This document shows, piece by piece, positions 1-9,653 of a DNA stretch of 19,604 nt; within the stretch, counting starts at the first letter, position 1; each line of letters opens with the position of its first letter. Under the pieces are notes generated by a model. It was not told the origin of the DNA. It worked only from the letters and a program-made list of their open reading frames with translations, and did not search any database. The DNA lies in the NCBI GenBank assembly GCA_028565635.1, contig JAOXYB010015365.1, positions 1 to 19,604 on the forward strand, given 5' to 3'. A program made the position numbers and the translations under genes. The DNA comes from Phoronis ovalis. Lineage: Eukaryota; Phoronida; Phoronidae.

Positions 1-1
1 A

Positions 2-60
2 AAAATTTGGATTGGGTTTACTACCGAAAGCCAAAATTTTGGATTGGGTTCCGCGGCACA
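2..60. repeat. 32-bp tandem duplication at the window edge
   Basis: The word AATTTGGATTGGGTT appears near the start and again, with one extra T, about 32 bases later. Between and after the copies the sequence is more GC-rich than the surroundings (CCGCGGCAC, and a CCCCCCCGGGAGG run near 90-100). This looks like the end of an interspersed repeat that continues beyond the left edge. No coding potential is visible. Confidence 0.5.
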
Positions 61-1738
61 TCCCCGTAGTCAAAAAAACCTTGAGTACCCCCCCGGGAGG
101 TGGCCTGACCTGTGGTACGAGCAACTCATAGATATAAAAATGTACCTCTGGTATAGTAAGTGACTAAAATACACCTCCTAGTAAGTCTAGGATTTTGTAT
201 TCAACAGTACACTTCCGTTTGGGCATTTTAAAGATTTACTGGCTAAATTAAAGCCAAGTTCTCTTCCGATTCAGTAATCCTGGCAAGCAAAGTTTCCTTC
301 TGACACTCAAGGTGACTCAAGCTTTACGACTTACGTATTAATAATAAATTTACCAAGAAATGCTTTTAATTAAACGTTTAAAGATTTATTATAATAATGA
401 AGAAGTCAGAGGAAGAAGCTTAGTCTAAACTAAATGTACCGAAACATGGATCTGTGACCTGGTTCCGGAAACTGGCGGAAAGTTAGTCAAACAAAAGGCC
501 AGTCAGACTACTAGTAGTACTAGATCTAGTCCTGGCTGCATGGTCCTACGATGCCAACGCATGTGTGAAGTTAACGTTTCTTCTGCACCAAAAATTAAAC
601 TTCACTACACAATACCGACTTAACACACTCACCTCATAATAGTATTGTACAGCCTTAAGTTTGTATATTTTCAAATTTACTGACATTCCCCTAGTAAAAA
701 GTAAAATGTCTCACAAACAGAAACAAGGAAGTAATGTTATTCTCGCAAAGTCGCGCGAGATATGTCAATCAACAGTCATCATTAGAAAAATGTAGCGGGA
801 TGACAGCGAACCGGTCTAAGGTGGCAGGGGCAGTCAGTTTATTAAATATAGTATCGCAATTAAATTATTACCGTATTTTTCAATAAAATGCGGCGTCTTT
901 CTAGCCTGTTAAAAAAATTATCTCACACTGCAATAATAAATTAATTAGTTTTATTTAAGGGCAGGGGCTAAACGGGACTGAAGCAGCATATGGAGAAGTG
1001 GTGTCTGTGCATTCTCAAGTCACTGTGATTGGGTCAACTTTATTTTCCGGATTTGTTGATTATTAAATATGTTTTTGTACAATGAGTTTACCACTTTTTT
1101 ATTTCTGTGTAACGAGATTGTAACCCTCTGGAGACTTTCCATTGAATGTGCATTAGCGGGTCTATTAGCGAGCACAATAAGACACTAAAATACATAATAT
1201 TAGGGTATAACCTTGATAAAAAAGGTATGTGAAAAGAATTTTATTGATATGTATTTATTTATTTAATATCTAATTCATATTAAGCTGTTTTACAGAAATC
1301 CTAAACACTCCATGACATTATTCAAGGATCTGTCAATTCGTTAGCAACTGAAAGGTGGTTAGTGCTATTAGTTTGCATTTTAACCTAGCAATCAATACAG
1401 ATTATAAACGTCCAAGATTTAGTACCTAACTAATAATTTAGATAAATATTGACTTTTTGACGACGTAATCTGAATTGGCGAACAATTTATATATATTTCG
1501 TGATTGTTTGTCAATTTCCGTTGTTTGAATATACTGAACGATCAATATAATGCTCAAAAATTAACCAAACATCACTTCCTAACCCAACCCCTTATTATAG
1601 ATTGTTCCATAATGTTAAAGGTGCGGATCGTTGATGTTGGCATATTTTTCAGAATCCCAATGCAGCAAATTTAGAGTTATAACAAACAACATATTACAGG
1701 ATTTGTTTACTTATTTTTCATTTGCTATCCTAAAAACT
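61..1738. other. Non-coding stretch, no gene recognised
   Basis: AT-rich DNA with stops in all frames and no open frame of 60 codons. I see no RNA gene or splice-bounded exon that I can support. A short CG-richer patch (about 730-830) contains TCGCGCGAGA but no recognisable gene. Confidence 0.5.
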
Positions 1739-1752
1739 GTTGCCATGGCAAT
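1739..1752. promoter_or_regulatory. X-box-like RFX binding site
   Basis: GTTGCCATGGCAAT matches the RFX-family X-box, in which GTNRCC and RGYAAC half-sites are separated by 0-3 bases. Only the final base departs from the ideal GTTGCC-AT-GGCAAC. The central 12 bases are a perfect palindrome. In animals such sites sit in promoters of ciliary genes and other RFX targets. No gene start is recognised next to this one, so the call rests on the motif alone. Confidence 0.4.
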
Positions 1753-1794
1753 TGTTTTTTTAATACTGCTTTTACCGATCGACAACACCGTGAC

Positions 1795-1819
1795 GTTAAC
1801 ACGGCGTTAACATGTTAAC
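1795..1819. repeat. Three GTTAAC palindromes in 25 bp
   Basis: GTTAAC occurs at 1795, 1806 and 1814. The last two form a perfect 14-bp palindrome, GTTAACATGTTAAC. GTTAAT/GTTAAC half-sites facing one another resemble HNF1-type homeodomain targets, but the spacing here is not shown to be functional. It lies about 45 bp from the X-box-like site, which makes this small area the best regulatory candidate in the left part. Confidence 0.35.
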
Positions 1820-1930
1820 ATTTGGGAAAAGAACTGCAAACAAACAAAAACGAGGTTACTAAAATATCTTGTTTTGCGATAAATATCTCCCTTATATGCA
1901 CATCCAATAAAACTAAGAAAAGAAAAAATC

Positions 1931-1946
1931 AAACTCGACCGCACAG
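1931..1946. repeat. 16-base word shared with 10059-10074
   Basis: AAACTCGACCGCACAG occurs here and, exactly and in the same orientation, at 10059-10074. The flanks are not obviously alike. The word is GC-richer than its surroundings on both sides. It may be the surviving core of a dispersed element, or chance. Confidence 0.35.
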
Positions 1947-3073
1947 CATCTCATAAGATCCGTCTGTTTATATATGAAAACACCGTCGAATCTCGTCTAA
2001 GCTCTTACCCGTATGTGTATGTTTACGTGACCATATTACAAAAGTTTGAAAGAACCCTCGAAATATATAAACGGCTATTGATCTGTTTGATCTACGTCCA
2101 AACACCAGGTGGCTCACAGTCGCATGAGGTACTAAAAAAACATTTTTCAACAAAATACCTATTATTAGAAAATTCAAATTTCCATCAATTTAAAATGGTC
2201 AATCAGCCGTTTTTACTTTAGTACGGAAAAGATAAACTAGATATGTTTTTTCTCGGTGATATGGGATCCAACATCTGCGACATAAAAAATGTTATCTGGG
2301 ATTTGTCATGATGACTATCACGGGATTAGCAAAAAATGTAATGAAAATGGATGTACCAGTAATAATTACCAATGCAGCCCAAGTGAGTTGGATGTTAACC
2401 GGATTCTGGTATAAAATGTCCTGGTAAAATTTCTCAATTAAGTTCAATGCCTAACTTAGGAAAATCACTTTACAAGTTCCTCACCTTATTGTTAATTGCT
2501 ATTCATGCCAAGATAGTATTTTCATGCTTCTGTGGTGAGACAATGAGGGTGAGTCTCGGGGTGATTCTACTATAGTATATGTTTCTACGTAATAGTTCTG
2601 AGTTCCCCGCTTCATCTATAAGAGTGACGGCAATTGTCGGCGGTAATTGCAAAACACAGTAACATGTTACCGTTTGACGGCTTTAGATAATGTCTAATTG
2701 ATTGCATTATTAACATTAAAAAAAATCTATCACTATATTGCCTAATACTAAGGAGCAATAATTTCTATTTCCAAAAGTTTGGGTAACTGATGACGCATCA
2801 AACCAATACATTTTGTTAAAACAATAAATCATTATGCTAACAGCATCATCATGTTTATCTTATATAATATAGAGGCCTTTTCTTTCTTATCACAAGAAAT
2901 TAAATTCCCATATATATATAGCAGAAGAAGCAGTTTTATCTTTTTTAAACATTATATCAACACTATGCATTTTTTAACATGTACAAAAACTCACTATTAT
3001 AATAAAAATTAAATATGAAAATATTAATTAATTAATTTCAGCCTATGTACTGTTCTAGATCCTATTCAAATAA
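1947..3073. other. Non-coding stretch, no gene recognised
   Basis: AT-rich sequence with only short open frames on both strands near 1968-2221 that overlap each other and resemble nothing I know. Simple AT runs (for example TATATATATA near 2911) and a TTAATTAATTAA block (about 3022-3036) are present. Confidence 0.45.
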
Positions 3074-3400
3074 CGGATCCCAAAGAATAACCAAGTTTTG
3101 ATATATCTCGCTAATAAAGTAGCAAACAGACAAACTAAAGTACAAGGGTCAGTACCTAACCTGGTGGAGGAGTTAGTAAATGCAATGGACAAGAATGAAT
3201 ACAGAGGCAACATGTTCATGTGGTTAAAACATGTTTTGATGATGGCAGGACTACAACACAATGTATTTTGGGAAATTAATAGTAACTGCAGATTTTCATT
3301 ATCTGACGACAAAAATGTTTGCAAAAGACATTGTTTAATAAGGGGAGTGCATACTTTTTGCGTGAAAGGTGAATGGGCTTTTTTCGATGGTGAATGCTGA
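3074..3400 (+). CDS. Possible hypothetical exon, broken by a repeat
   Basis: This frame is open from the stop at 3071 to a TGA at 3398. The middle, including VEELVNAMDKNEYRGNMFMW and later CRFSLSDDKNVCKRHC, has a balanced amino-acid mix unusual for this AT-rich DNA. That hints at real or former coding sequence. There is no good start: TTG at 3098 is only the first possible upstream non-ATG codon, and the first ATG lies inside the conserved-looking part. A TTTCAG acceptor-like site lies near 3041. From about 3341 the frame runs into the GTGAAT-rich repeat, so the last 20 residues are probably repeat-derived. I do not recognise the family. It may be an exon fragment, a transposon relic, or chance. 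Confidence 0.22.
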   Translation, partial: RIPKNNQVLIYLANKVANRQTKVQGSVPNLVEELVNAMDKNEYRGNMFMWLKHVLMMAGLQHNVFWEINSNCRFSLSDDKNVCKRHCLIRGVHTFCVKGEWAFFDGEC

Positions 3401-3515
3401 AAGCAGCTGCAGTTAGCTGGTTAATCGTGAATGAGATCTTCAACGTGAACGGTGAATGACTGAGATTTTAACGTGAAATATGACAATTTCAAGCGTGAAT
3501 GGTGAATAAATATAT
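3361..3515. repeat. GTGAAT-rich cluster, left copy
   Basis: The words GTGAATG, GGTGAATG and CGTGAACGGTGAATG recur at irregular spacing, with phrases such as GCGTGAATGGTGAATAAAT. The same vocabulary in the same orientation returns at 4739-4890. The irregular spacing rules out a simple microsatellite. It looks like a degenerate subterminal array of a mobile element. Confidence 0.55.
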
Positions 3516-4129
3516 ACGCAAGAACAAACTGTAGTTGCTAATTAAATAGAAAATGTTTTGCCTACACTAGTACTCTACTTTGTAATTAATATGTTTTTAA
3601 GACGAACCGCATTAGGAAAAAAAAAATTCTGATATTTAGAGATTGAAAAGTCTACACAACATAGTCAAATCAATAGCTCATACTACTGTTGGTGACTTCT
3701 AGGACCTTGTGTGTCTTGCAGTATATAACTATGCATTTTACAGTCATTATATACATTTTTTTTAAATATATATATATGAGAAATACAACAGATCCATTGA
3801 TTGGTTTCATTTATTAGCTTTTACTTATGTATGTATGCATTCATAAAAACAATTATTTTATGCAAGTCTTACATACGTTCTACTTTAATTACAATTAAAG
3901 GTACATTACACATATCCATACAAAACGTCCCTGAAACTGAAGACATTGATTGCAGAGTGAACGCATTTTAGAAATTTAAAAAAACATACAACTTCTCTCA
4001 TAACTTGATAGCCTTTTAATGAAGGTTGGGTTGCTCATATTGGCTTTTAGGAACGTTACATGATCTCTAAATTACCTTTCAGCGTCATTTTTTGAACTTT
4101 TCAGCAAATAATAGAAATTTCATTGCTTT
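3516..4129. other. Non-coding DNA between repeat blocks
   Basis: AT-rich DNA with a short (AT)n run near 3766 and no open frame of note. It lies between the two GTGAAT clusters and may be the body of one interspersed element. Confidence 0.4.
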
Positions 4130-4520
4130 GGGACTTCTTGACCTCAAAATGTCCCCTTGACCTATTAGCTGGTGCTTTCTGAAAATGTTATGCCATTTTT
4201 AAGAGTTTCAACGTTTGCTCTTTAGAAAGCCTTTTGACATCAAGGTCAACTCTCCGGACATGAGATAGTCATATGTCAAATTACAAGCATGTTGGACTAA
4301 ACTCTATGACTTGCAGTATGTTTCCTCCACAAAATTAATTTTAAAGATGCTTAAAAAATTCGTCTTTTATTACCTAAATATTCTCAAAGGTCATCAAAAT
4401 GACCTTTTTATAACCTACATTTTGTAATATCATCATATTGCAACATTCCGAGCAATTTTAGAATTTTGATCTTTCACCTCTAAATGACCTTTTTGACCTC
4501 AAGATCAACAATGGCCTACT
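4130..4520. repeat. Interspersed repeat rich in TGACCT/AGGTCA words
   Basis: TGACCT or AGGTCA occurs near 4138, 4157, 4242, 4388, 4401, 4484 and 4495, far more often than expected in AT-rich sequence. Phrases such as TTTTTGACCTCAAGATCAAC and CATCAAGGTCAACTC recur. AGGTCA is the nuclear-receptor half-site. Repeats with this vocabulary are, as I recall, frequent in mollusc and other invertebrate genomes. No reading frame runs through it, so I call it a repeat and not a gene or a proven enhancer. Confidence 0.5.
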
Positions 4521-4738
4521 CTGGGGATACCACACCTGTCCCTAGCTATAACTGATATCGAGATATAGCATAAGCTTGCTGAAAATTGAAAGAAGAAGAA
4601 AACATATACAAAACCAATAAGCTGGCTCCCTTTTTAGGAGCAACCCTAATTATGACAATAAATAAATATTACATATTTTTCGTACAAAAACATCGTATAA
4701 ATGTTAGAAAGGAGGTCTCAGGATTTGTATGCATATTG

Positions 4739-4890
4739 TGAGTTTGTGAATCGATTTGTTGGTGAACTGTTTTTGATAACTGTGGTGAATGGTGAATAGC
4801 ACTATTTACTGGTGAACGTGAATGAGGTTTAGAAATTGCTGGTGAATGGTGAATTTCCTTTTTTTTAGTGGGGAATGGTGATATTTGGGG
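4739..4890. repeat. GTGAAT-rich cluster, right copy
   Basis: Contains GGTGAATGGTGAATAG, GGTGAACGTGAATGAGG and GGTGAATGGTGAATTTCC. This is the same word set and orientation as 3361-3515. Directly after it, GTGTACACTTCCCT resembles the reverse complement of AGGGGAGTGCATAC at 3341-3354 (11 of 14 positions), which would fit weak inverted termini of one 1.57-kb element. Confidence 0.5.
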
Positions 4891-4904
4891 GTGTACACTT
4901 CCCT

Positions 4905-5536
4905 CTTTTTAAGAAGTAAACGATACTTCCAGGATTTGTTATGACCAGACTGTAAATATCGTGAATAATCTATGAAATATTAATTAATTAACAAATGGTA
5001 ATTGTTTTATTTTGTAAAAAACTAAAATGATTATGTAACCAAAAATCTCTGGTTCGATTTAAAAATGTCAAAAAATGGATTACTTTTATGGATGTCTTCG
5101 ACAATGGCCAAATCATCTATAACCAGAAATCTTTCCTCACGTAATGCCACCTCTTTTGATTTTCTGAAATAGTGTAATAAGATAAACATTTAAAATTAAT
5201 TCAGCACGGAAAATTCACGTTCTTGAGTATACAGCGCCAGAGCGGTGTAGTGTGTGAGAAAGTACACGTAAAGAATAACAGAAACAATAGGCACATTATT
5301 CATTGTACTGCTGGGCCATTGTTATTTTTTTGTGAGTTGGAAATATTTAATAATATACTCCTATACGTGTGTAAGATATTGTTAATTATTTAATTTAAGA
5401 GCATGTGCAAAGTGTCATCAAGCAAATTACCTAGTAATTGCTTAGTGTTTTATCAATTGGTTTCGATTAATTGTTAGGAATTAGTTGGGAATCGAAACTC
5501 TATATAAAAAAATTAATACTTATACTTTTCTTTGGC
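4905..5536. other. Non-coding stretch, no gene recognised
   Basis: AT-rich sequence with no supported exon. A TTAATTAATTAA block lies near 4980 and a slightly GC-richer patch near 5222-5245 (CAGCGCCAGAGCGG). Confidence 0.4.
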
Positions 5537-5749
5537 TCACAGTCCCCGTATTCTGTTATAAATGACCTTCATGTTTCCCATTCCCACCATTTACATTTTC
5601 CTGATTACTTCTTGCGGCTCCGGATTTCAGCCCTTCCTCACCCTCATAAATATGCCTCACAATGTCTTTGTTCCCAAATTTCTGAACCCCTCAATAAAAA
5701 GTTCCCTTTCCAAATCCGTTACACTGTTGTTCTTGGACTGGACTCTTCT
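5537..5749 (-). pseudogene. Possible decayed coding fragment
   Basis: The reverse strand here is GC- and purine-richer than its surroundings. One frame reads charged, protein-like segments (for example NNSVTDLERELFIEGFRNLG, then MGNMKVIYNRIRGL) interrupted by TGA, TGA and TAA before a final TGA at 5537-5539. Forward-strand open frames over the same bases are dominated by this compositional bias. I do not recognise the protein. It could equally be non-coding DNA of unusual composition. Confidence 0.17.
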
Positions 5750-5839
5750 GTAAATTACTATTTCAAATTTAAAAAAACACAAGTTAGCAAGCATCAAGCG
5801 GCAGCCAACACCCAGCTAATCAGTATTGAATAGCCTTTT

Positions 5840-6243
5840 GAATGACGCAGTAAGCATCCATTTATAATGTGTTCAAAAGAATCATTACACAGAAATATCG
5901 TTTAACTCAAGGGCCTAGGGGCACCGTGCATCGTGCACTATTCACTATTCAAATAAATATACCTTTCCATACCTGGAAATATTAGACTGGTCCATGTGAA
6001 TAGACATGGCAAGCCTGTCGGCATGTGTTTTCCCTATCAGTCAGAGCGACAGTGACCAAGTAATTGTAAGTAATATTGTGACAGATAACATTCGTTTCAT
6101 TAGCATTTTAACGTAACATAACAGTGTATATAAGCCACAACGAACTATTTAAAAAAAAACTTCAAATAATATGGTTCTGACACCTAACTAGCCCCAACTG
6201 AACACGACGGCGTAATTATAAGCCATAAACCGGCGGCCCTGCG
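5840..6243. other. Non-coding stretch left of the transposon
   Basis: No open frame or RNA gene that I can support. The last part (about 6205-6245) is GC-richer than average (CGGCGGCCCTGCG) and supplies the insertion site of the transposon that follows. Confidence 0.4.
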
Positions 6244-6251
6244 ATAGTGAA
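6244..6251. repeat. Left target-site duplication of transposon
   Basis: ATAGTGAA directly precedes the element terminus at 6252 and matches ATATTGAA at 7962-7969 in 7 of 8 bases. Together they define an 8-bp target-site duplication. Confidence 0.7.
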
Positions 6252-6264
6252 GGGTACGTTTCGA

Positions 6265-6360
6265 TAGTCCGACATCCCACTACTCCGACATCCCACTAGT
6301 CCGACATCCCACTAGTCCGACATCCCTCTAGTCCGACATCCCACTAGTCCGACATCTAAT
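6265..6360 (+). repeat. Left subterminal array, six 16-bp units
   Basis: Six consecutive 16-bp units start at 6265, 6281, 6297, 6313, 6329 and 6345 with consensus TAGTCCGACATCCCAC. Only a few positions vary: TACT in unit 2, CCTC at the end of unit 4, CTAAT at the end of unit 6. Arrays like this at transposon ends usually serve as multiple transposase binding sites. Confidence 0.9.
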
Positions 6361-7858
6361 TTTTGAGCATCCGCTTCTCTTCAACAACCCCTGTAAAATT
6401 TATGTCCAAAACAAAACCGCCAGTAGACTTCTAAACTCTTCTGAAGGATTCCGTCGCATCTTAACTGCAACTTACCTATGTTCGGTCCCTGCATAACAAT
6501 ATGTTCAGCGTTATTTTCTTAAACATGGGCTATAGATGTTCTAAATGTTGTATTTTTAATTCCAAAATAACTACGCCTATTTCAGTCTATAATCTGACAG
6601 GCTAAAATGTATTATATATGTTCTAAAAACAAATCGCGAAAACCACTCCCCTATCTCCTGCTCAGTAAAAACTGGTAATATAATGCAGTTCTATATAATG
6701 AGTATCTTACCATCAATGTTTACTTCCTGTGCTATTTGTGTTCTAATTAGTCACATTTAATACTTTTATTTAGTTTATTACTTAATTGTCAAGTATGATC
6801 TAAAAAAATCGTAAAAAGTCATAACGTTAAAGCACTTACCGTTGCTGTTACATGTGGCTGCACATGAAGTAGAGGATTTTTTTTTCAAATTAAGCTTTGC
6901 GCTATTATTGACTGCGTTCTAATTTTCATTAAAAAAACATATAGCCCATGTTTACATTGTTATTTTTATTTGATGACAGATACTAACTTTTTAACGTAAC
7001 AATAAAGACATTTTCTTTCTAATGCTTGTTCGAAAGGAAGAAATATCCAATTTTAGTTTATCTTTTAACAAATGCTGTTGCAAAATTAGTTTTTAACCAA
7101 AACGTTATTTATACAGTATTCAGTAGCCACATTTCCTTTATTTTATGAAGTTCAAAGTGAGGAAAAAAGGGAAAATTACATTTACCAAAATGATACTATG
7201 TAGATAAGTTGTTTTCATTAAAATGCAGAATCATTTAAAATTTGAATTTTTAAAAACGTATGTTAGACTAACAAATTTTAACAACTAAGAAATTTCAAAT
7301 AATTTTGTGTTCAGTTAATTAAATGTATAGTAAATTTACGTTATTATGGGAAGGCAGAAAACTTGCTGTAAACAGGTGTTCGTAATGTAGCTGCAGTTTT
7401 CATATTTTTTTTTTGCTCTTACTTTATTTACTCGCCATTCACGTTTCCCGTGCGCTTTTTAGTAATATTATGCTTTAGTGTTATTAGCAAGTAAAGTTTT
7501 TTTTGTCTAAAATCGATACAATGTGTATTAGAAAGGATCTGTTTAGGAAAACTACAGGTTAGAGGAAGAACAGTGTCGTCCTACAATAGTATAATGCTAA
7601 GAGTGGGGTCGTCAGTATGGCGTATCAGTCGAGTTGTACATGGGCATATCTGTACGAATTCGCTTGGATTAAAAAGTTAAAAAAATATGAATTCAATACT
7701 CAAGAGGTTTCTGAATTATAACAACGTAATTAATTAATATTGTCAAAAAAGAGTACAGTAAAACTTTTGTGGATTGTATTGTTCGAATGTGTAACATTTT
7801 GTGATGATTAATTTCAGCTCTAAGTTTGCAAAACGTATGTCAAAAATTGGTTATTTAT

Positions 7859-7954
7859 TGTCGGACTAATGGGATGTCGAACTAATGAGATATCGGACTA
7901 ATGGAATGTCGGACTAATGAGATGTCGGACTAATGGAATGTCGGACTATCGAGC
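7859..7954 (-). repeat. Right subterminal array, six inverted 16-bp units
   Basis: Six 16-bp units start at 7859, 7875, 7891, 7907, 7923 and 7939, reading TGTCGGACTAATGGGA and variants. They are the reverse complement of the left array. Tails alternate between GGGA, GAGA and GGAA. The outermost unit ends ACTATCGA, exactly mirroring TCGATAGT at the left end. Confidence 0.9.
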
Positions 7955-7961
7955 TGACCCC

Positions 7962-7969
7962 ATATTGAA
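7962..7969. repeat. Right target-site duplication of transposon
   Basis: ATATTGAA directly follows the right terminus CTGACCCC and matches the left copy at 6244-6251 with one difference, consistent with an insertion that has aged slightly. Confidence 0.7.
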
Positions 7970-8050
7970 GACCGCCTAATCCCTCATCACCCTAGGCCAC
8001 AAATCGGTTTTACAATCAATGTCACTACAATTACAGCTACCTGCATCGAT

Positions 8051-8080
8051 CACTACAACTACAACTACAAACCAACTACA
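8051..8080. repeat. Short (ACTACA)n microsatellite
   Basis: About three copies of ACTACA followed by diverged ACCAACTACACC, within a wider CACTACAA-rich stretch from 8021. No coding role is apparent. Confidence 0.6.
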
Positions 8081-8767
8081 CCAATTTAAAAATATTGTGA
8101 AGTTATTCATTTTCAGTCATATTGTTGAGCAGGTCCACTCTAGTGTACAACACTTTTTCTAGCAAACGCTTACAATGTTGATCAAACCTTGTATTATCTA
8201 CAGAACCAAATTCCTCTAAATTGTCCCCTAATACAGGTATCTGATCAGCATGAGTTTATATTATCTGGATTTGAACTCATAAACAGTTCCCATAAATGGT
8301 TAGTCCTAATAATAGGCCCAGATCTGACGTATTGGTGCCAACGCTTTCCCATATTAAAAAACTATCATCTCAAAATTCACAAAAACGATGAAAATTTAAC
8401 ATACAGCAATGCTCAGATGGTGTTAGTTTGTTATTAGCAAGTGAAAAATATATCAATATTTCTTATGGCACAACTTTTGTTGAATTTTAACGAATTTTAA
8501 CTCAATAAATACGAAGCGATCGTAATGGTGTCTCCCGGGCGTCTACATTTGATTATTACTAATTTTTAACCATCTGATTTGTTTACATGAGTAGATTTGT
8601 ATTTTCTTCGCTTGATAATAGAACACACCAAAACCATCATAGTAGTGCTGTTAATTTCGAAAGACGGTAGTTTTTGAATAGGAAAGTGTTAGGACCAATT
8701 CGTCAGGTATTGGGCCTATTAATAGTCTAATAAATGGTGAGACTGACCAAATACATTTGCCATAGCT
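8081..8767. other. Non-coding stretch, no gene recognised
   Basis: An open frame at 8189-8437 has no ATG start and no recognisable motif. A direct repeat GAATTTTAAC is duplicated side by side near 8480-8500. Otherwise featureless AT-rich DNA. Confidence 0.35.
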
Positions 8768-9240
8768 TTAAAAACTGCTACTCTTTGGTAGTTGCATGGA
8801 AACTGGGCAAAGAAACATGAAATTATCCTCTGGAGCAGTCTTACATAATTTACATGTTCCATCAGACGAGGATTTTTTCCATCCGCAAGCGCATTTTTCT
8901 GGATGGAGGGCTTCAGCCTGGCTTTAAATTAAAGTGAAGTCCCAAAGAAATTTTCCATAGCTACTAACTTCTTTTTACTGATGCATGTGTAGTTAAGGTT
9001 GTTTTTGAGTTGACAGTTTCCCAATATTTAAGAAATGCCTTAGATACTTTAGACATGTTCTCCTAGCCTGTACCCGTAATTGGACTATCTTATTTGTGTT
9101 CAGTATTTAACCAGGAAGGCTGATTAGGTGTGCTCACTAGATGACTCATATGTTCATACCAATGCCTAGAAACAAGTTTTCCTTTATCCCTAAGTTTCAG
9201 ACCTATCAGAAAAGTTTGTCTCGATAATCTTGAATTTGCG
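8768..9240 (-). pseudogene. Decayed LINE-like reverse transcriptase C-terminus
   Basis: Read on the minus strand, about 8925-8768 encodes HPEKCACGW, then CKLCKTAPEDNFMFLCP. This is the CxLC...E(D/T)..(H/N).(L/M)..CP pattern typical of the cysteine-rich tail of LINE-type reverse transcriptases. Upstream in another frame (about 9239-8970) lie protein-like segments such as RDKGKLVSRHWYEHMSHLV and KAFLKYWETVNSKTTLTTHA. In-frame stops (TAA, TAG, TAG-TAG) and at least one frameshift break the sequence, and the final stop is at 8768-8770. The polymerase core is not visible upstream, so this is a 5'-truncated, dead copy. Orientation and motif are clear; the clade is not assignable from this much. Confidence 0.5.
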
Positions 9241-9351
9241 TTTTAGAAATTAATAAATTGGCAAATACATAACAAAAACATAGCATAATATTAACTTTTT
9301 TAGGAACTATCATAGATCTGTCTATCCCACAGATCCTTAGTTTCTCAGTTC

Positions 9352-9368
9352 TTGATATCTGATATCAA
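9352..9368. repeat. 17-bp palindrome
   Basis: TTGATATC-T-GATATCAA is a perfect inverted repeat around a single T. It could form a small cruciform or bind a dimeric factor. No context favours either. Confidence 0.5.
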
Positions 9369-9586
9369 AAAAAAATTGACCCTGCCTGGATGGTGCCAAA
9401 AAATTCATAATCCCCTCTGAAAATTAATGTTACATTTTAAAAGGCAAAACTATTCAATTTACTGAGAGAGACATGCATACTTATTAACATCATGTTCTCA
9501 AGAAATATTAACACTCGTACAATTAAAAGAGTTGCCAAGTCCATAGATGACAAAAGAGGGGGAACGATTTTTTCCTAGCGCCGCAG

Positions 9587-9653
9587 GCTCAAGTGCGTGC
9601 CAGGGACATGCTATTATAGAGGGGGGAGGGGTTGGGGGCATGCTCACTTGAGC
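9587..9653. repeat. Inverted repeat enclosing a G-rich tract
   Basis: GCTCAAGTG at 9587-9595 is matched by CACTTGAGC at 9645-9653. Between them lies GGGGGGAGGGGTTGGGGG (9621-9638), dense enough in G runs to be a candidate G-quadruplex. The right arm is itself nearly palindromic (GCTCACTTGAGC, 9642-9653). GC content is well above the neighbourhood, suggesting an inserted fragment. Confidence 0.45.

Larger units (their letters stand above)
6252..7961. mobile_element. Non-autonomous TIR DNA transposon with repeat-array ends
   Basis: The element is about 1.71 kb. Each end has a 13-bp outer terminus (left GGGTACGTTTCGA, right in reverse complement GGGGTCAGCTCGA, identical at 8 positions including TCGA). 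Each is followed by exactly six 16-bp units related to TAGTCCGACATCCCAC, in opposite orientation at the two ends. It is flanked by an 8-bp target duplication. The interior (6361-7858) is AT-rich with no open frame of 60 codons, so no transposase is encoded; movement would need one supplied in trans. The GGG terminus and 8-bp duplication would suit Merlin-, MULE- or hAT-like families, but no transposase is available to decide. The symmetry of the ends makes the boundaries firm. Confidence 0.85.

Noticed and set aside
5471-5833. Two overlapping plus-strand frames of 120 and 63 codons
   Set aside because: The longer has no ATG start and both share a pyrimidine-rich segment, giving a biased composition in every frame. 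Neither has a motif.
8189-8437. 82-codon plus-strand frame
   Set aside because: It begins at a TTG, has no known motif, and has no supporting splice sites or neighbours.
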